Assembly (NCBI RefSeq): GCF_000708675.1
Contig: NZ_JELR01000002.1
Span: 868,001 to 932,000, forward strand
Reading direction: 5' to 3'
From: Microbulbifer sp. HZ11
GTDB lineage: Bacteria; Pseudomonadota; Gammaproteobacteria; Pseudomonadales; Cellvibrionaceae
DNA length: 64,000 bases
Each line of letters opens with the position of its first letter. The first letter of the stretch is position 1. Of this stretch, positions 8,603 through 17,572 are shown piece by piece. A program made the position numbers and the translations under genes. The notes beneath the pieces were generated by a model, which worked only from the letters and a program-made list of their open reading frames with translations, made no database searches and was not told the origin of the DNA.

Positions 8603-8809
8603 ATGGACAAGATACAGGCGTTAGAACTCAAGCTGGATACTCTGATCCAACAGTATCAACAGCTGGCAGCCGACAACCGCGCCCTGCGCGAGCAGGAAGG
8701 CCAGTGGCAGCAGGAGCGCCAACGGCTGATAAAAAATAATGAAATTGCCCGCACACGCGTTGAAACCATGATCAATCGCCTGAAGGGCCTGAGCCAAGAA
8801 AACGCATGA
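8603..8809 (+). CDS. TIGR02449 family small coiled-coil protein
   Basis: A 68-residue, highly charged, Gln/Glu/Arg-rich helix ('LELKLDTLIQQYQQLAADNR') predicted to form a continuous coiled coil. It belongs to the TIGR02449 family that sits just upstream of zapA in many gammaproteobacteria and looks similar in style to ZapB. Its stop overlaps the zapA start (ATGA at 8806-8809), so the pair is translationally coupled. A role in Z-ring assembly is inferred from context only. The ribosome-binding sequence AGGAAT precedes the ATG. Confidence 0.85.
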   Translation: MDKIQALELKLDTLIQQYQQLAADNRALREQEGQWQQERQRLIKNNEIARTRVETMINRLKGLSQENA

Positions 8810-9114
8810 GCAGTAAACCGAACCAGTCCGTCGCGGTCACGATACTCGATAAAGAGTACCGGGTAGCCTGCTCCGAAGACGAGCAGGCCGGCCTGCAGGC
8901 GTCGGCGAAACTGCTTAATGAACGCATGGCAAAAATCCGCAATGGCGGTACCGTCATCGGCGCTGAGCGTATTGCCGTGATGGCGGCACTGAATATTGCC
9001 CATGAACTGATCCAGGCCAAAGCCGGGTTGGCGCGCCAACCGGTTGAAGAGCAGATGCTCGACCGCCTGCACGAAAAAGTTCAAGCGGCACTGAGCAAAT
9101 TCGACAACCTCTGA
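8806..9114 (+). CDS. zapA: Cell division protein ZapA
   Basis: A 102-residue ZapA, which binds and bundles FtsZ filaments at the division site. The N-terminal part carries the family beta-strand/helix unit 'VAVTILDKEYRVACSEDE', and 'ERIAVMAALNIAHEL' is the conserved helix that begins the tetramerising coiled coil. The C-terminal helix (about 60-102) is amphipathic. It overlaps the TIGR02449 gene by four bases and is followed by the 6S RNA gene, the conserved gammaproteobacterial order. Confidence 0.93.
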   Translation: MSSKPNQSVAVTILDKEYRVACSEDEQAGLQASAKLLNERMAKIRNGGTVIGAERIAVMAALNIAHELIQAKAGLARQPVEEQMLDRLHEKVQAALSKFDNL

Positions 9115-9285
9115 ACGGTATAAATAACCAATTACGGTTGTTGCCTTCGATGCCGTTCGCAGCGGTTCGAATCACTTGAACTCCTTTCGCTTACACCTCC
9201 CTATTGCCCTTGACGATTACAAAAAAGACCCTTTTGGCGCGAAAGTGCGTTTAGCCAAGATGGGTGCCAAGAGGTATACTGCTTA

Positions 9286-9466
9286 CTCGCCCTGAAGTGT
9301 TGGCCAGTTGACTATGTCCTGAGCCGATAATTCTACCCTGGAGGTTCCCAGCGGATGTTGGTGTGCAAGTCCGCCATGTAGCGGAAAGCCTTATGCATTC
9401 CGGGAACCCCCACCTTGAGCCTTACGGTTCAAGGCTATGTCTTCAGCCGCATCTTCGGGGCTCCTA
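9286..9466 (+). ncRNA. ssrS: 6S RNA
   Basis: The stretch between zapA and the 5-formyl-THF cyclo-ligase gene has the 6S RNA features: a 5' strand cgccctgaagtgttggccag near 9289 that pairs with a 3' strand near cttcggggctcc (about 9453-9465), and internal stems including ccttgagcc/ggttcaagg. 6S RNA mimics an open promoter and sequesters the sigma-70 holoenzyme in stationary phase. A good -10 (TATACT, 9275-9280) lies just before the mature 5' end. Ends are approximate to about 5 nt. The cyclo-ligase gene directly downstream is probably cotranscribed. Confidence 0.88.
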
Positions 9467-9535
9467 ATTCTTGTCATACCGGCGGAGTCGGGCTTTCCGC
9501 ATGGAGCATCAGCCGCCGGTGATTGCAGCGCGCCC

Positions 9536-10147
9536 ATGTCAGACTCCGCCACATTGCCATCTGCTCTGCCCGCCAAAACACAATTGCGCAAACAGATCCG
9601 CGCCGCTCGCCGGGGGCTGACCACCAATCAGCAGCGAAGGGCCAGCCGCCGGCTCTGCCAGCGTTTGGCACGCAGCCCCGAAATGCAGCGGGCACGCCAT
9701 ATCGGCATCTACTGGCCAATGGATGGCGAAATCGACCCGCGCCCCCTGTTGGCCCGCTTTCCCGGCAAACATTTCTACCTGCCGGCACTACCGCGCCCCG
9801 GGCGCACCACCATGACCTTTATCCATTGGCCCGGAGCCCTTCTGCGCTACCGTAACCGCTATGGAATTCCCGAACCGGTGATCGGGGGCGGCGCCGTTCG
9901 CGCGCCACAGAAGCTGGATATGGTGCTGGTGCCGCTGGTGGCCTTCGACCCGAGCGGGGCACGGCTGGGAATGGGTGCGGGCTACTACGACCGCACCTTT
10001 GCCTTCAAACACCTGCGCCCGGGCAGCGGTCCGCAACTGGTCGGCGTGGCACATCAACTGCAGTGCGTGCCGAAGTTACCGGCAGAGAGCTGGGATATAC
10101 CGCTGGCCCTGGTGGCGACGGATCAGCGTCTTTACCGCTGTCGCTGA
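9536..10147 (+). CDS. fau: 5-formyltetrahydrofolate cyclo-ligase
   Basis: A 203-residue enzyme (ygfA homologue) converting 5-formyl-THF to 5,10-methenyl-THF with ATP. The N-terminal 'KTQLRKQIRAARRGL' helix and the C-terminal signature 'RLGMGAGYYDRTF' are typical of the family. The ATG at 9536 is the only sensible in-frame start; the upstream reading frame runs into the 6S RNA. The ribosome-binding site is poor, which fits processing or coupled expression from the ssrS transcript. It is followed by a strong terminator. Confidence 0.92.
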   Translation: MSDSATLPSALPAKTQLRKQIRAARRGLTTNQQRRASRRLCQRLARSPEMQRARHIGIYWPMDGEIDPRPLLARFPGKHFYLPALPRPGRTTMTFIHWPGALLRYRNRYGIPEPVIGGGAVRAPQKLDMVLVPLVAFDPSGARLGMGAGYYDRTFAFKHLRPGSGPQLVGVAHQLQCVPKLPAESWDIPLALVATDQRLYRCR

Positions 10148-10200
10148 GCAGCCCGCGGCCCAACCAACCCTTCATGCGACCAACGAGCAGATACAAAAAA

Positions 10201-10232
10201 GCCGGCCCCTGTTTCCAGGGGCCGGCTTTTTT
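10201..10232. terminator. Strong bidirectional terminator
   Basis: An 11-bp perfect GC-rich stem (10201-10211 with 10216-10226, loop TTTC) is flanked by six A on the left and six T on the right. It can stop transcription from fau on the + strand and from the small gene at 10262-10408 on the minus strand. Confidence 0.95.
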
Positions 10233-10261
10233 GTTTGGCATAAGGCCTACGGGCGGAGCGG

Positions 10262-10408
10262 TCAGCGAGTGACAACTCCCTGCTGAAGGGCCGCCGGGAC
10301 GTCAGCCTCTTCCTGGTCGGAAGAGAACACCTCGGTCAAGCCACTGCTGCTCAGCAGTACGCCCGCAACAAAGACAACTACTGCGAGTGTCAATGCATCG
10401 GGTTTCAT
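10262..10408 (-). CDS. Small single-span membrane protein
   Basis: A 48-residue product starting at ATG 10406-10408, with AGGAT eight nt upstream. After MKPDA there is one hydrophobic segment, 'LTLAVVVFVAGVLLSSSG', which could be an uncleaved anchor or a signal, followed by an acidic tail with DQEEAD. No family recognised. An upstream ATG (12 nt earlier) and a longer 72-codon frame exist, but spacing favours this start. It faces fau across a bidirectional terminator, which supports its being transcribed. Confidence 0.5.
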   Translation of the reverse strand: MKPDALTLAVVVFVAGVLLSSSGLTEVFSSDQEEADVPAALQQGVVTR

Positions 10409-10739
10409 GGGGACCATCCTGTAGATCTGAATTCTTGTTGTTTTCGGTATCTTCTTGTCGCGCCTGGTGATCTGCGCCACCAGTGGTGAATTGGACCATT
10501 ACCATCCGGAAAGTTCCTCAAGGGCACAAAAAATCGCACCGTTGATTTCACTGTCCGAAACTGACCAGTAGGGGCCAATTACCGCTCAAAAGATACTCGA
10601 TCAGTGGCCAAATAGTAACCCGTCAAGCGCTTTTTTTTGAGAGATCCCTCACAAATTACAGATTGCAAGTTCGACAGAGCCAGTTCAGTGATCTACCCGT
10701 CGCAAAAACTGGCGACAGGCGCACATTTCACCATCCCAC
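10409..10739. other. Intergenic region upstream of the small membrane-protein gene and downstream of ilvA
   Basis: About 330 bp without a supported gene. It should hold the minus-strand promoter of the small gene at 10262-10408 and the 3' end of the ilvA transcript. A run of eight T at 10632-10639 is in the wrong orientation to terminate ilvA. I see no RNA gene here. Confidence 0.5.
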
Positions 10740-12263
10740 TCAGTCCTTCTGCGCCAGGAAAAAACGATATGCTGGATTCTCCGTCTCATCCCAGAAGGGA
10801 TAGTGCAGTTTGTCGAGTAACCCACCGAGCTCCGCGCGCTCGTCATCGGCCACCTCCAGCCCCACCAAAACGCGGCCATAAGCCGCCCCGTGATTGCGGT
10901 AATGGAACAGAGTGATGTTCCAGCGCCCAGCCAGCTGCTCGAGAAAATTACGCAGGGCGCCAGGGCGCTCCGGGAACTCGAAGCGGTACACCACCTCGTT
11001 ATCCACACCAGGGGCGCGGCCACCCACCAGGTGGCGAATATGCAACTTGGCCATTTCATTGTCGGTAAGGTCGGTAACCCGGTAGCCGCCACTCTCCAAC
11101 TGGTGCACCAACTGCGTGCGGTCCGCATCAGTGGTGACCTGCATACCGACGAAAATATGCGCCTCGCCAGAATTGGCGTAGCGATAGTTGAACTCGGTAA
11201 TGGAGCGGTCACCCAGATCCCGGCAGAACTGCAGGTAACTGCCCGCTTTTTCAGGGATGGTCACCGCCAGTACGGCTTCTCGCTTCTCACCGATTTCGGT
11301 GCGCTCGCTGATATAGCGCAGGCGGTCAAAGTTGGTGTTGGCGCCACTGCACACTGTCGCCAGTGCCTGATTCTGTTCGCCGCTCTGCTCTGCGTATTTC
11401 TTCAGGCCCGCGAGACCGACGGCTCCGGCAGGCTCGGCAATGGAGCGGGTATCTTCAAAAATGTCCTTGATCGCCGCGCAGATCTCATCGGTGGTGACCG
11501 TGATCACCCCGTCGATGGTCTCCCGCAGCACCCGGTAGGTTTCCTCGCCAATCTGCGCCACCGCCACACCGTCGGCAAACAGGCCGACCTGGGGCAGACG
11601 CCCGTCGCGGTTGCCCTGATCCATGGCGAGCTTCAGGCAGGCCGCGTCTTCCGGCTCCACCGCATACACCTTGATCTCGGGGCGCACGTACTTGATATAG
11701 GCAGCCATACCCGCGGCGAGGCCACCGCCCCCCACGGGGATGAACACCGCATCCAGATTGCCCGGCTGCTGGCGCAACAGCTCCATCGCCACGGTGCCCT
11801 GGCCGGCGATCACATCGGGATCGTCGTAGGGGTGGATAAACACCAGACCGCGCTCCTCCACCAGCTGTTTCGCCAGTGCCGCGGCTTCATCGAAGGTGTC
11901 TCCGTGCAGGACCACTTCCGCACCGCGCATACGCACCGCATTCACCTTGATCGCCGGCGTGGTGGAAGGCATCACGATGGTGGCGCGTACACCGAGCTGT
12001 TGCGCGCCCAGCGCCAACCCCTGAGCATGGTTGCCCGCAGAGGCTGCAATCACGCCCTTGGCGCGCTGCTCGGGAGGAAGCTGCAGGAGTTTGTTGTAAG
12101 CGCCACGAATCTTGAAGGAGAACACTGGTTGCAGGTCTTCGCGCTTCAGCAGAATACGGTTGCCAAGGCGGTGAGAGAGCTGACGCATGGGCTCCAGCGG
12201 GGTTTCGATGGCGACATCGTAAATGCGCGCGTCTAAAATGCGCTTGATATAGGACTTGGGCAT
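10740..12263 (-). CDS. ilvA: Biosynthetic threonine ammonia-lyase IlvA
   Basis: A 507-residue PLP enzyme that deaminates threonine to 2-oxobutanoate, the first step of isoleucine synthesis. The PLP lysine is in 'PVFSFKIRGAYNKL', the glycine-rich phosphate loop in 'PVGGGGLAAGMAAY'. Residues from about 325 onward hold two ACT-like regulatory domains ('AVTIPEKAGSYLQF' and 'RFEFPERPGALRNF'), so this is the isoleucine-inhibited long form. Length matches E. coli IlvA (514). It is divergent from rpiA. No leader peptide or attenuator was recognised upstream. Confidence 0.96.
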   Translation of the reverse strand: MPKSYIKRILDARIYDVAIETPLEPMRQLSHRLGNRILLKREDLQPVFSFKIRGAYNKLLQLPPEQRAKGVIAASAGNHAQGLALGAQQLGVRATIVMPSTTPAIKVNAVRMRGAEVVLHGDTFDEAAALAKQLVEERGLVFIHPYDDPDVIAGQGTVAMELLRQQPGNLDAVFIPVGGGGLAAGMAAYIKYVRPEIKVYAVEPEDAACLKLAMDQGNRDGRLPQVGLFADGVAVAQIGEETYRVLRETIDGVITVTTDEICAAIKDIFEDTRSIAEPAGAVGLAGLKKYAEQSGEQNQALATVCSGANTNFDRLRYISERTEIGEKREAVLAVTIPEKAGSYLQFCRDLGDRSITEFNYRYANSGEAHIFVGMQVTTDADRTQLVHQLESGGYRVTDLTDNEMAKLHIRHLVGGRAPGVDNEVVYRFEFPERPGALRNFLEQLAGRWNITLFHYRNHGAAYGRVLVGLEVADDERAELGGLLDKLHYPFWDETENPAYRFFLAQKD

Positions 12264-12413
12264 GGCAGAAATCGGCAGCCGATGAGTGTTTACAAGCCCG
12301 CCAGTCTAATCGCTACACAGCAGCAAAGCCACCAACGAGCCACTTTTGCGCGCAAAAATTTTCATTCGCGGGCATTTTGATGGCAAAAATTGCACAAGGA
12401 CGCATATTTCCTT

Positions 12414-13091
12414 ATGAATCAGGATCAACTCAAGCAGGCAGTCGCGCGCGCCGCCGTGGAATACATCACCCCGATGCTGGAATCCGACACCATTGTCGGC
12501 GTCGGCACCGGCTCCACCGCCAACTTCTTTATCGACTATCTGGCCGAGAAGAAAGGGCTGTTCGACGGCACCGTTGCCAGCTCGGAGGCCTCCGCCGAGC
12601 GTCTCAAATCCCACGGTATCCCGGTGTATGACCTCAATGCGGTAGACACTATCCGCGTGTACGTGGACGGCGCCGACGAGACCAACCCGCTGCTGCAACT
12701 GATCAAGGGGGGCGGCGCTGCGCTCACCCGGGAAAAGATCGTTGCCGCCTGCTCCGAAGAGTTCGTGTGCATCGCCGACGACAGCAAGTGGGTAGAAGTA
12801 TTGGGCAATTTTCCGTTACCGGTGGAAGTCATTCCCATGGCGCGCTCCTATGTGGCGCGGGAAATCGTCAAACTGGGGGGCGACCCGGTGTATCGCGAAG
12901 GTGTGACCACCGACAATGGCAATGTCATCCTCGACGTGCACAATATGCAGATCGCCAAACCTCTGGAGCTGGAAGACGCCATCAACAATATCACTGGTGT
13001 CGTCACCAATGGGCTGTTTGCCGCACGCCCGGCGGACGTTCTGTTGCTCGGCACAGCCGACGGCGTCAAAACGGTAAAGTCCAAGGTCTGA
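12414..13091 (+). CDS. rpiA: Ribose-5-phosphate isomerase A
   Basis: A 225-residue cytoplasmic enzyme interconverting ribose-5-phosphate and ribulose-5-phosphate. Family motifs are all present: '[12 protein letters not shown]', 'YVDGADETN' and '[14 protein letters not shown]', the last holding the catalytic Glu region. The ATG at 12414 follows AAGGA and matches the usual N terminus; an in-frame TTG eight codons upstream is less likely. Next to ilvA, as in many gammaproteobacteria. Confidence 0.95.
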   Translation: MNQDQLKQAVARAAVEYITPMLESDTIVGVGTGSTANFFIDYLAEKKGLFDGTVASSEASAERLKSHGIPVYDLNAVDTIRVYVDGADETNPLLQLIKGGGAALTREKIVAACSEEFVCIADDSKWVEVLGNFPLPVEVIPMARSYVAREIVKLGGDPVYREGVTTDNGNVILDVHNMQIAKPLELEDAINNITGVVTNGLFAARPADVLLLGTADGVKTVKSKV

Positions 13092-13122
13092 CCCTGACCG
13101 AAAACCTGTTACTAGCGAACGA

Positions 13123-13749
13123 ATGATTCACAACAATAAAAAATGTGCCATGGCACTGCTCGCCCTGCCAATCCTGCTGGCAACGGGCTGTGCCACCACG
13201 CCCCCGAGCAATACCGACGACCTGTGTGAAATTTTCCGCGAAAAGGATGATTGGTACCACGAAGCCGCGGAATCCGCGCGCAAGTGGAACACCCCCATCG
13301 CCACCATGATGGCCACCCTGCACCAGGAATCCCGCTTTGTGCACGACGCCAAGCCACCGCGCACCAAGATTTTGTGGATAATCCCGGGCCCGCGCCCCTC
13401 CGATGCCTACGGGTATGCACAGGCCCTGGGCACCACCTGGAAAGGCTACCAGCGCTCCACCGGCAACTACCGCGGGGATCGCGACGACTTTGAAGATGCC
13501 ATCGATTTTGTCGGCTGGTACCACAACACCAGCCAGCGCCAGTGCCGTATCAAGCCCAACGATACCTATCATCTTTATCTCGCCTACCACGAGGGCCAAG
13601 GCGGGTTTAACCGCCGCACTTTCCGCAACAAACAATGGCTAAAAAATGTGGCCAAAAAGGTATCGGCGCGGGCACAGACCTACCAGCGGCAGCTCAACAG
13701 TTGCGAGGCCTCGCTGAAAAAACGGAAAAAGTTCCTGGGGCTGTTTTGA
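13123..13749 (+). CDS. Lytic-transglycosylase-like lipoprotein
   Basis: A 208-residue lipoprotein with a signal peptide ending in the lipobox LATGC (Cys23). The mature domain resembles the SLT lysozyme-like fold: 'MMATLHQESRF' places a candidate catalytic Glu at residue 69, followed by 'DAYGYAQALGTTWKGYQ' in the position of the substrate-binding GYxQ-type loop, and 'YHLYLAYHEGQGGF'. It would act on peptidoglycan from the periplasmic face of a membrane. It begins 31 nt after rpiA and may be cotranscribed with it. The catalytic assignment is an inference by pattern. Confidence 0.72.
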   Translation: MIHNNKKCAMALLALPILLATGCATTPPSNTDDLCEIFREKDDWYHEAAESARKWNTPIATMMATLHQESRFVHDAKPPRTKILWIIPGPRPSDAYGYAQALGTTWKGYQRSTGNYRGDRDDFEDAIDFVGWYHNTSQRQCRIKPNDTYHLYLAYHEGQGGFNRRTFRNKQWLKNVAKKVSARAQTYQRQLNSCEASLKKRKKFLGLF

Positions 13750-13960
13750 CCCGATGATTACCAAGCCGAGAAAATTGGCCGTTTAGCGGAGGAAGTGGCG
13801 GCGAATTTCCCAACCGCCCCGGAATACCAACTACCCTTTGCAGACAGCGCTTTGCCGCACACCCTCGATCTTTATCGATGCCAAGGCCCTGTAGCCCTCA
13901 CCCGACGCTGGGCGTGCAACTCCGCACAGATGCGTTTCTTTCCGATAATGAGAGGTGCTC

Positions 13961-14305
13961 ATGAAGCCGACCGTCATCTTTTCCGCCGCTCTCGCCCTGG
14001 CTCTCGCTGTATCCAGCGCCTTTGCGGAAACCGCCATATCCGAAGCACAGCTGCAGAAATTTGCCGACGCCTACCGTTCCATTGTGACCCTGAGCCAGGA
14101 ATACGCGCCGAAGATCAAAGCCGCTGCCGATGCCGCCGCCGCCGAAGCGATCAATGTGGAAGCCCAGAGCAAAATGGTGGCCGCTGTTCAGAGCGCGGGT
14201 CTGAGCAAAGAAGAATACCAGGGCATCGCCACCCAGCTGCGCAACGACCCTGAACTGCTGAAAAAAGTAAACGCGATTCTGCAGAAAGCCGCGACCCCAC
14301 AGTAA
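13961..14305 (+). CDS. DUF4168-type exported protein
   Basis: A 114-residue protein with a clear signal peptide (cleavage after AFA, near residue 22) and a helical, Ala-rich mature part containing 'LQKFADAYRSIVTLSQEY' and 'EEYQGIATQLRNDPELLKKV'. These features match DUF4168, a periplasmic family of unknown function found in proteobacteria and cyanobacteria. The start at ATG 13961 follows GAGAGG. It is a stand-alone gene with about 210 bp of leader, so it probably has its own promoter. Confidence 0.7.
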   Translation: MKPTVIFSAALALALAVSSAFAETAISEAQLQKFADAYRSIVTLSQEYAPKIKAAADAAAAEAINVEAQSKMVAAVQSAGLSKEEYQGIATQLRNDPELLKKVNAILQKAATPQ

Positions 14306-14329
14306 CACGCACGACGGAGCCAACCAGGC

Positions 14330-14659
14330 TCAATCCGGCGCCGGGATCTGCTCCGGCGCCAGTGCCAGCACCTCGGCAATTGCTACGAGGTTCCCCCGCA
14401 CCCAGTGGCGGTCGATCGACCCCCAGTCTTTCAGTTCGTAATACCCATCGTTATTGCGCACCCCCTGCTGCACAAATTCCACCAGAGTCCCGTGCCCTGG
14501 CAGCCCCTTGGCAATCACATCCTGAATCGTCCGGCGAGGCCAGCCGGTTATGTCCTCCAGCGCAGGGTTATTCGGCCGCGGCAGCCGCTCGATCAGGTAG
14601 GCCACCAGTAACCGGCGACAGATGGTGGGGTTGAGGCCGCTGTTCAGGGATTGGGACAT
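14330..14659 (-). CDS. Small winged-helix DNA-binding protein (predicted)
   Basis: A 109-residue basic-acidic cytoplasmic protein with a likely helix-turn-helix in its N-terminal half: 'CRRLLVAYLIERLPRPNNPALEDITGWPRRTIQDVIAKGL', where the second helix follows the Gly-Trp turn. The C-terminal half ('GYYELKDWGSIDRHWV') resembles the wing of small FaeA/PapI-like regulators. The ATG at 14657-14659 is preceded by AAGGAAG. It converges on the DUF4168 gene and is divergent from the AraC gene at 14841. Target unknown. Confidence 0.6.
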   Translation of the reverse strand: MSQSLNSGLNPTICRRLLVAYLIERLPRPNNPALEDITGWPRRTIQDVIAKGLPGHGTLVEFVQQGVRNNDGYYELKDWGSIDRHWVRGNLVAIAEVLALAPEQIPAPD

Positions 14660-14840
14660 AAGACTTCCTTGTATTGGCATTGAAAGGCAGGATTCGGCTG
14701 CCCGCTCCCCCTTTGTAGCACACCGAAAGCACACATTCAGCCACGCACCAAAATGCACCACTCTTCCAACAGGCGCGACTTTTTATGCACCTTTTTGCAT
14801 AATCCGGCCACAGGTATCCAATTAGCAGACAGCGGGAAGC

Positions 14841-15890
14841 GTGACCGTGGAGACAGAAGAGAAGCCTCAAGAAGTCGAGCAGCGCCAGGAACCCGGCATT
14901 CTGGCCGCCGCCGTGTTTGCGCATCTGGCCGGCCCCCGCGCCGCCGGTGTGGACTGTGATCAACTACTGCTGCACGCTGGTATCGACCTGCCCACAGCAA
15001 TGGCCCCCGACGCCCGAATCGGCCGTGAACAACTGGCACGCCTGCTGCGCCGCCTGTGGGATGAGCTCGGCGACGAGTCCAGTGGCTACCTGGCACGCCC
15101 CTGGTTGCCCGGAACCTTCGCCATGATGGGCCATGCCACCATCACCTGTCCCAGCCTGCGCCGTGCCCTGCTGCGCTCGGCGCGCTTTGTGGACATGGTG
15201 AGTGACGACCTGCATATCAAGTTGGTGGAAGATGGCGAAGAAGCCCGTCTTATCTTCCACCACGAAAATCGCAAGCAGCTGCCCAACCAGAATTTTGTCG
15301 AATCTCTGTCAGTCATCTGGCTGCGCTTTTTCAGCTGGCTGATCGACCGCACCATTCTGCTGGAGCGGGTGCACCTTGCATTCCCACCGCCGGATTACCC
15401 GGAAGAATATGCTGATATGTTTCCCTGCCGGCACTATTTCCACCAGCAGGAAACCTGCCTGGTATTCAATACCCGCTACCTGAGCATGCCGCTGGTGCGG
15501 GACGCACAACAGTTGAGCGAGTTTCTGTCACGCGCGCCGGAATGTCTGCTCAGCCAGTACAAGTCCGACAACAGCTACACCGGTCGCATCCGGCGTATGC
15601 TGCAAAGTGACAACAGTATTGAAAACCTGTCACTGGACGATGTGGCAGAGCGCCTGTACACCTCGCCACAGACATTGCGCCGCCGCCTCAAAGACGAGGG
15701 CAACAGCTGGCAGGACATCAAAGATTCGGTGCGCCGGGATATGGCCATGTATCAGCTCAAGGGTCAGGAGACTGCGGTGGCGGAAATCGCCGAACGCCTG
15801 GGTTTTTCCGAACCGAGCGCCTTCAACCGGGCCTTCAAGAAATGGACCGGGCTGGCTCCGGGTGCCTACCGGGAAAAATACCGGGGATAG
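14841..15890 (+). CDS. AraC-family regulator, OruR/ArgR-like architecture
   Basis: A 349-residue transcription factor. Residues about 25-215 match the arabinose-binding-like domain of the OruR/VirS group ('PGTFAMMGHATITCPSLRRAL' and 'CRHYFHQQETCLVFN'). Residues about 250-349 are the AraC double helix-turn-helix, with 'DDVAERLYTSPQTLRRRLKDEG' and 'VAEIAERLGFSEPSAFNRAFKKWTG'. Start is GTG at 14841 with GGAAG upstream; a second GTG two codons later is possible. Effector and regulon are unknown, and no obvious target gene adjoins it. It ends at a bidirectional terminator. Confidence 0.88.
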   Translation: MTVETEEKPQEVEQRQEPGILAAAVFAHLAGPRAAGVDCDQLLLHAGIDLPTAMAPDARIGREQLARLLRRLWDELGDESSGYLARPWLPGTFAMMGHATITCPSLRRALLRSARFVDMVSDDLHIKLVEDGEEARLIFHHENRKQLPNQNFVESLSVIWLRFFSWLIDRTILLERVHLAFPPPDYPEEYADMFPCRHYFHQQETCLVFNTRYLSMPLVRDAQQLSEFLSRAPECLLSQYKSDNSYTGRIRRMLQSDNSIENLSLDDVAERLYTSPQTLRRRLKDEGNSWQDIKDSVRRDMAMYQLKGQETAVAEIAERLGFSEPSAFNRAFKKWTGLAPGAYREKYRG

Positions 15891-15932
15891 AAACCGAGCC
15901 TAAGCGCGAGTATATAACTCTACGCTTTACAC

Positions 15933-15962
15933 AAAAAAACCGCGGCAAGCCGCGGTTTTTTT
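15933..15962. terminator. Bidirectional terminator
   Basis: Thirteen-base-pair stem made of seven A-T pairs and ccgcgg/ccgcgg with a CAAG loop, symmetric A- and T-runs. It separates the converging araC-type gene and the DUF937-OmpA gene. Confidence 0.92.
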
Positions 15963-15987
15963 GTTGGAGGGGTACCGTCAACAAAAA

Positions 15988-17226
15988 TTACTGGGTAAAA
16001 GACTCCACCTTCACCACAATGCGGCGGTTCTTCTGCTTGCCCTCCTCGGTGTTGTTATCCGCCACCGGGTTGGCCGGCCCCATGCCGACGGCCTTGATGC
16101 GGCTCGCGTCTACACCGGCTCCGGTAATCATCAGCATTACCGCCTGAGCGCGCGCTTCGGACAGTTTCTGGTTGGCACCGGCATCGCCATCGCTATCGGT
16201 GTAACCTTCAATCACGATATTGAGCCCAGGATTTTCCTGCATCACTTTGATCAGCGACTGAACGTCTGGCAGTGAATCTGCATTCGGCATACTGCCGTCA
16301 GTGGGGAACTCGATATGCAGAGGGAATTCCTTACCGGGCTCACGGGTTGCATCAGCCAGGTAGGCGCGAAAATCTGTCGCGAAATCACCGCTGTCGGAAT
16401 CCATCGGGATGTCTTTCTGGGTATCCGGTGTTGTCATGGGGTCATCGGCCGAACCCGCAGGTGCCTCTTCCACGACCACCTCATCCTGCTCCATCACCAC
16501 CCCACCGGTACCGTCATCCATTTTCTCTTTTTTCGCACACATATTGAGTGCCCAGAGCACCCCCAGGGCGATCAGTAGGGGCCACAGCCATTTGCCAATG
16601 CCACTTTTGCGCGCCGGCGGCGAGGTATGAGCGGCGTGGGCCGTCTGACGCGGGGTGGTTTCCACTACGGTGCGCTCCGCCATTTCATCCAGGCTATCAG
16701 CACCGAGTTCATTTAACAGGCCCGGTGGTATATGCCCCTTGATGTGCGCCTTTTGCCCCAGCAACAGTGCCGCCAGGCCCTCCATATTCAGGCCTTTGCT
16801 TTTAACCAGCTTGCCCACCAGTGACATCACTACCGGTGCGGCAATCCGCATCAGGCTGCCGCTTTTGGTGCTATCCATCCCAAGCGCATTGGAAATCACA
16901 TTGAAGATGCCGTCCTTCTTGTCACCAAACAGCGAGCCGAGAATATTGCCCCCAACATCCTGCAGGCTGCTCATCCGATCCGGGTCGGTGAAGATATCTC
17001 CCGGAGCAGACAGGTCCATATTGGTGCTTTTGGTCGCCATATTAAGCAATGAACCCAAACCACTTTCACTGCCCGCCTTGTTCAGCATACCGGCGAGCAC
17101 CGAAGCGGCACCGGTAGAAAAAGCGGTTTCGGATTTGCCATCGGGCAACCCCAGTGCATTGCCTAACGCACTGAGACCGGATGAACCCAGGTGGCGTATC
17201 GCCATATCCAGAATATTGTCAGCCAT
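15988..17226 (-). CDS. DUF937-OmpA fusion envelope protein
   Basis: A 412-residue two-part protein. Residues 1-180 resemble DUF937 (YidB-like): Gly/Ala/Leu-rich helices with repeated 'LGNALG/ISNALGM' elements and 'IPPGLLNELGADSLDEM'. A single membrane span lies at about 213-229, followed by an acidic linker (235-285) and a C-terminal OmpA domain (about 300-408) with 'IEGYTDSDGDAGANQKLSEAR' peptidoglycan-binding features. Topology suggests a cytoplasmic DUF937 part, an inner-membrane anchor and a periplasmic cell-wall-binding end. Start ATG 17224-17226 has AGAGGT upstream. Function is not established. Confidence 0.82.
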   Translation of the reverse strand: MADNILDMAIRHLGSSGLSALGNALGLPDGKSETAFSTGAASVLAGMLNKAGSESGLGSLLNMATKSTNMDLSAPGDIFTDPDRMSSLQDVGGNILGSLFGDKKDGIFNVISNALGMDSTKSGSLMRIAAPVVMSLVGKLVKSKGLNMEGLAALLLGQKAHIKGHIPPGLLNELGADSLDEMAERTVVETTPRQTAHAAHTSPPARKSGIGKWLWPLLIALGVLWALNMCAKKEKMDDGTGGVVMEQDEVVVEEAPAGSADDPMTTPDTQKDIPMDSDSGDFATDFRAYLADATREPGKEFPLHIEFPTDGSMPNADSLPDVQSLIKVMQENPGLNIVIEGYTDSDGDAGANQKLSEARAQAVMLMITGAGVDASRIKAVGMGPANPVADNNTEEGKQKNRRIVVKVESFTQ

Positions 17227-17572
17227 GTGTACCTCTTTGCCTGATTCGCCTAGCTTCGACTCACTCGAATGCTCGCCCCGACCGGCCGCGCAGGTTTCTG
17301 GCAGCAAAGGGCGTGCATTCATCAAATCACTCCCATCAGTGTACGGCAGCAAAATCCACAAGTTAGGTCGATTCAGAATAAGAGGCCCTGGGCGCCATCA
17401 GCATTCTGAATGGCACCCAGGTGCGCCCCTTAAACCGCGTCGCACACTATGTTGGCGCCGGTTACAACCCAGAACTCTTTATAAAAAATTAACTTTCCAG
17501 TCATAATTCGGAAACAGAAATCTCCTGACGGAGAAAGGACTTACATTCCAACCACTGAAACAGGGACGTTTC
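17227..17572. other. Divergent intergenic region
   Basis: About 345 bp between the DUF937-OmpA gene and the kinase-like gene. It should contain promoters for both. No RNA gene, repeat or convincing consensus promoter was recognised. Confidence 0.5.

Noticed and set aside
10632-10639. Run of eight T near the ilvA end as a terminator
   Set aside because: It is on the + strand downstream side, while ilvA is transcribed from the minus strand and would need an A-run here.
10890-12236. 448-codon open frame antisense to ilvA
   Set aside because: ilvA on the other strand has all PLP and ACT motifs and family length. The antisense frame is a by-product of GC-rich codon use.
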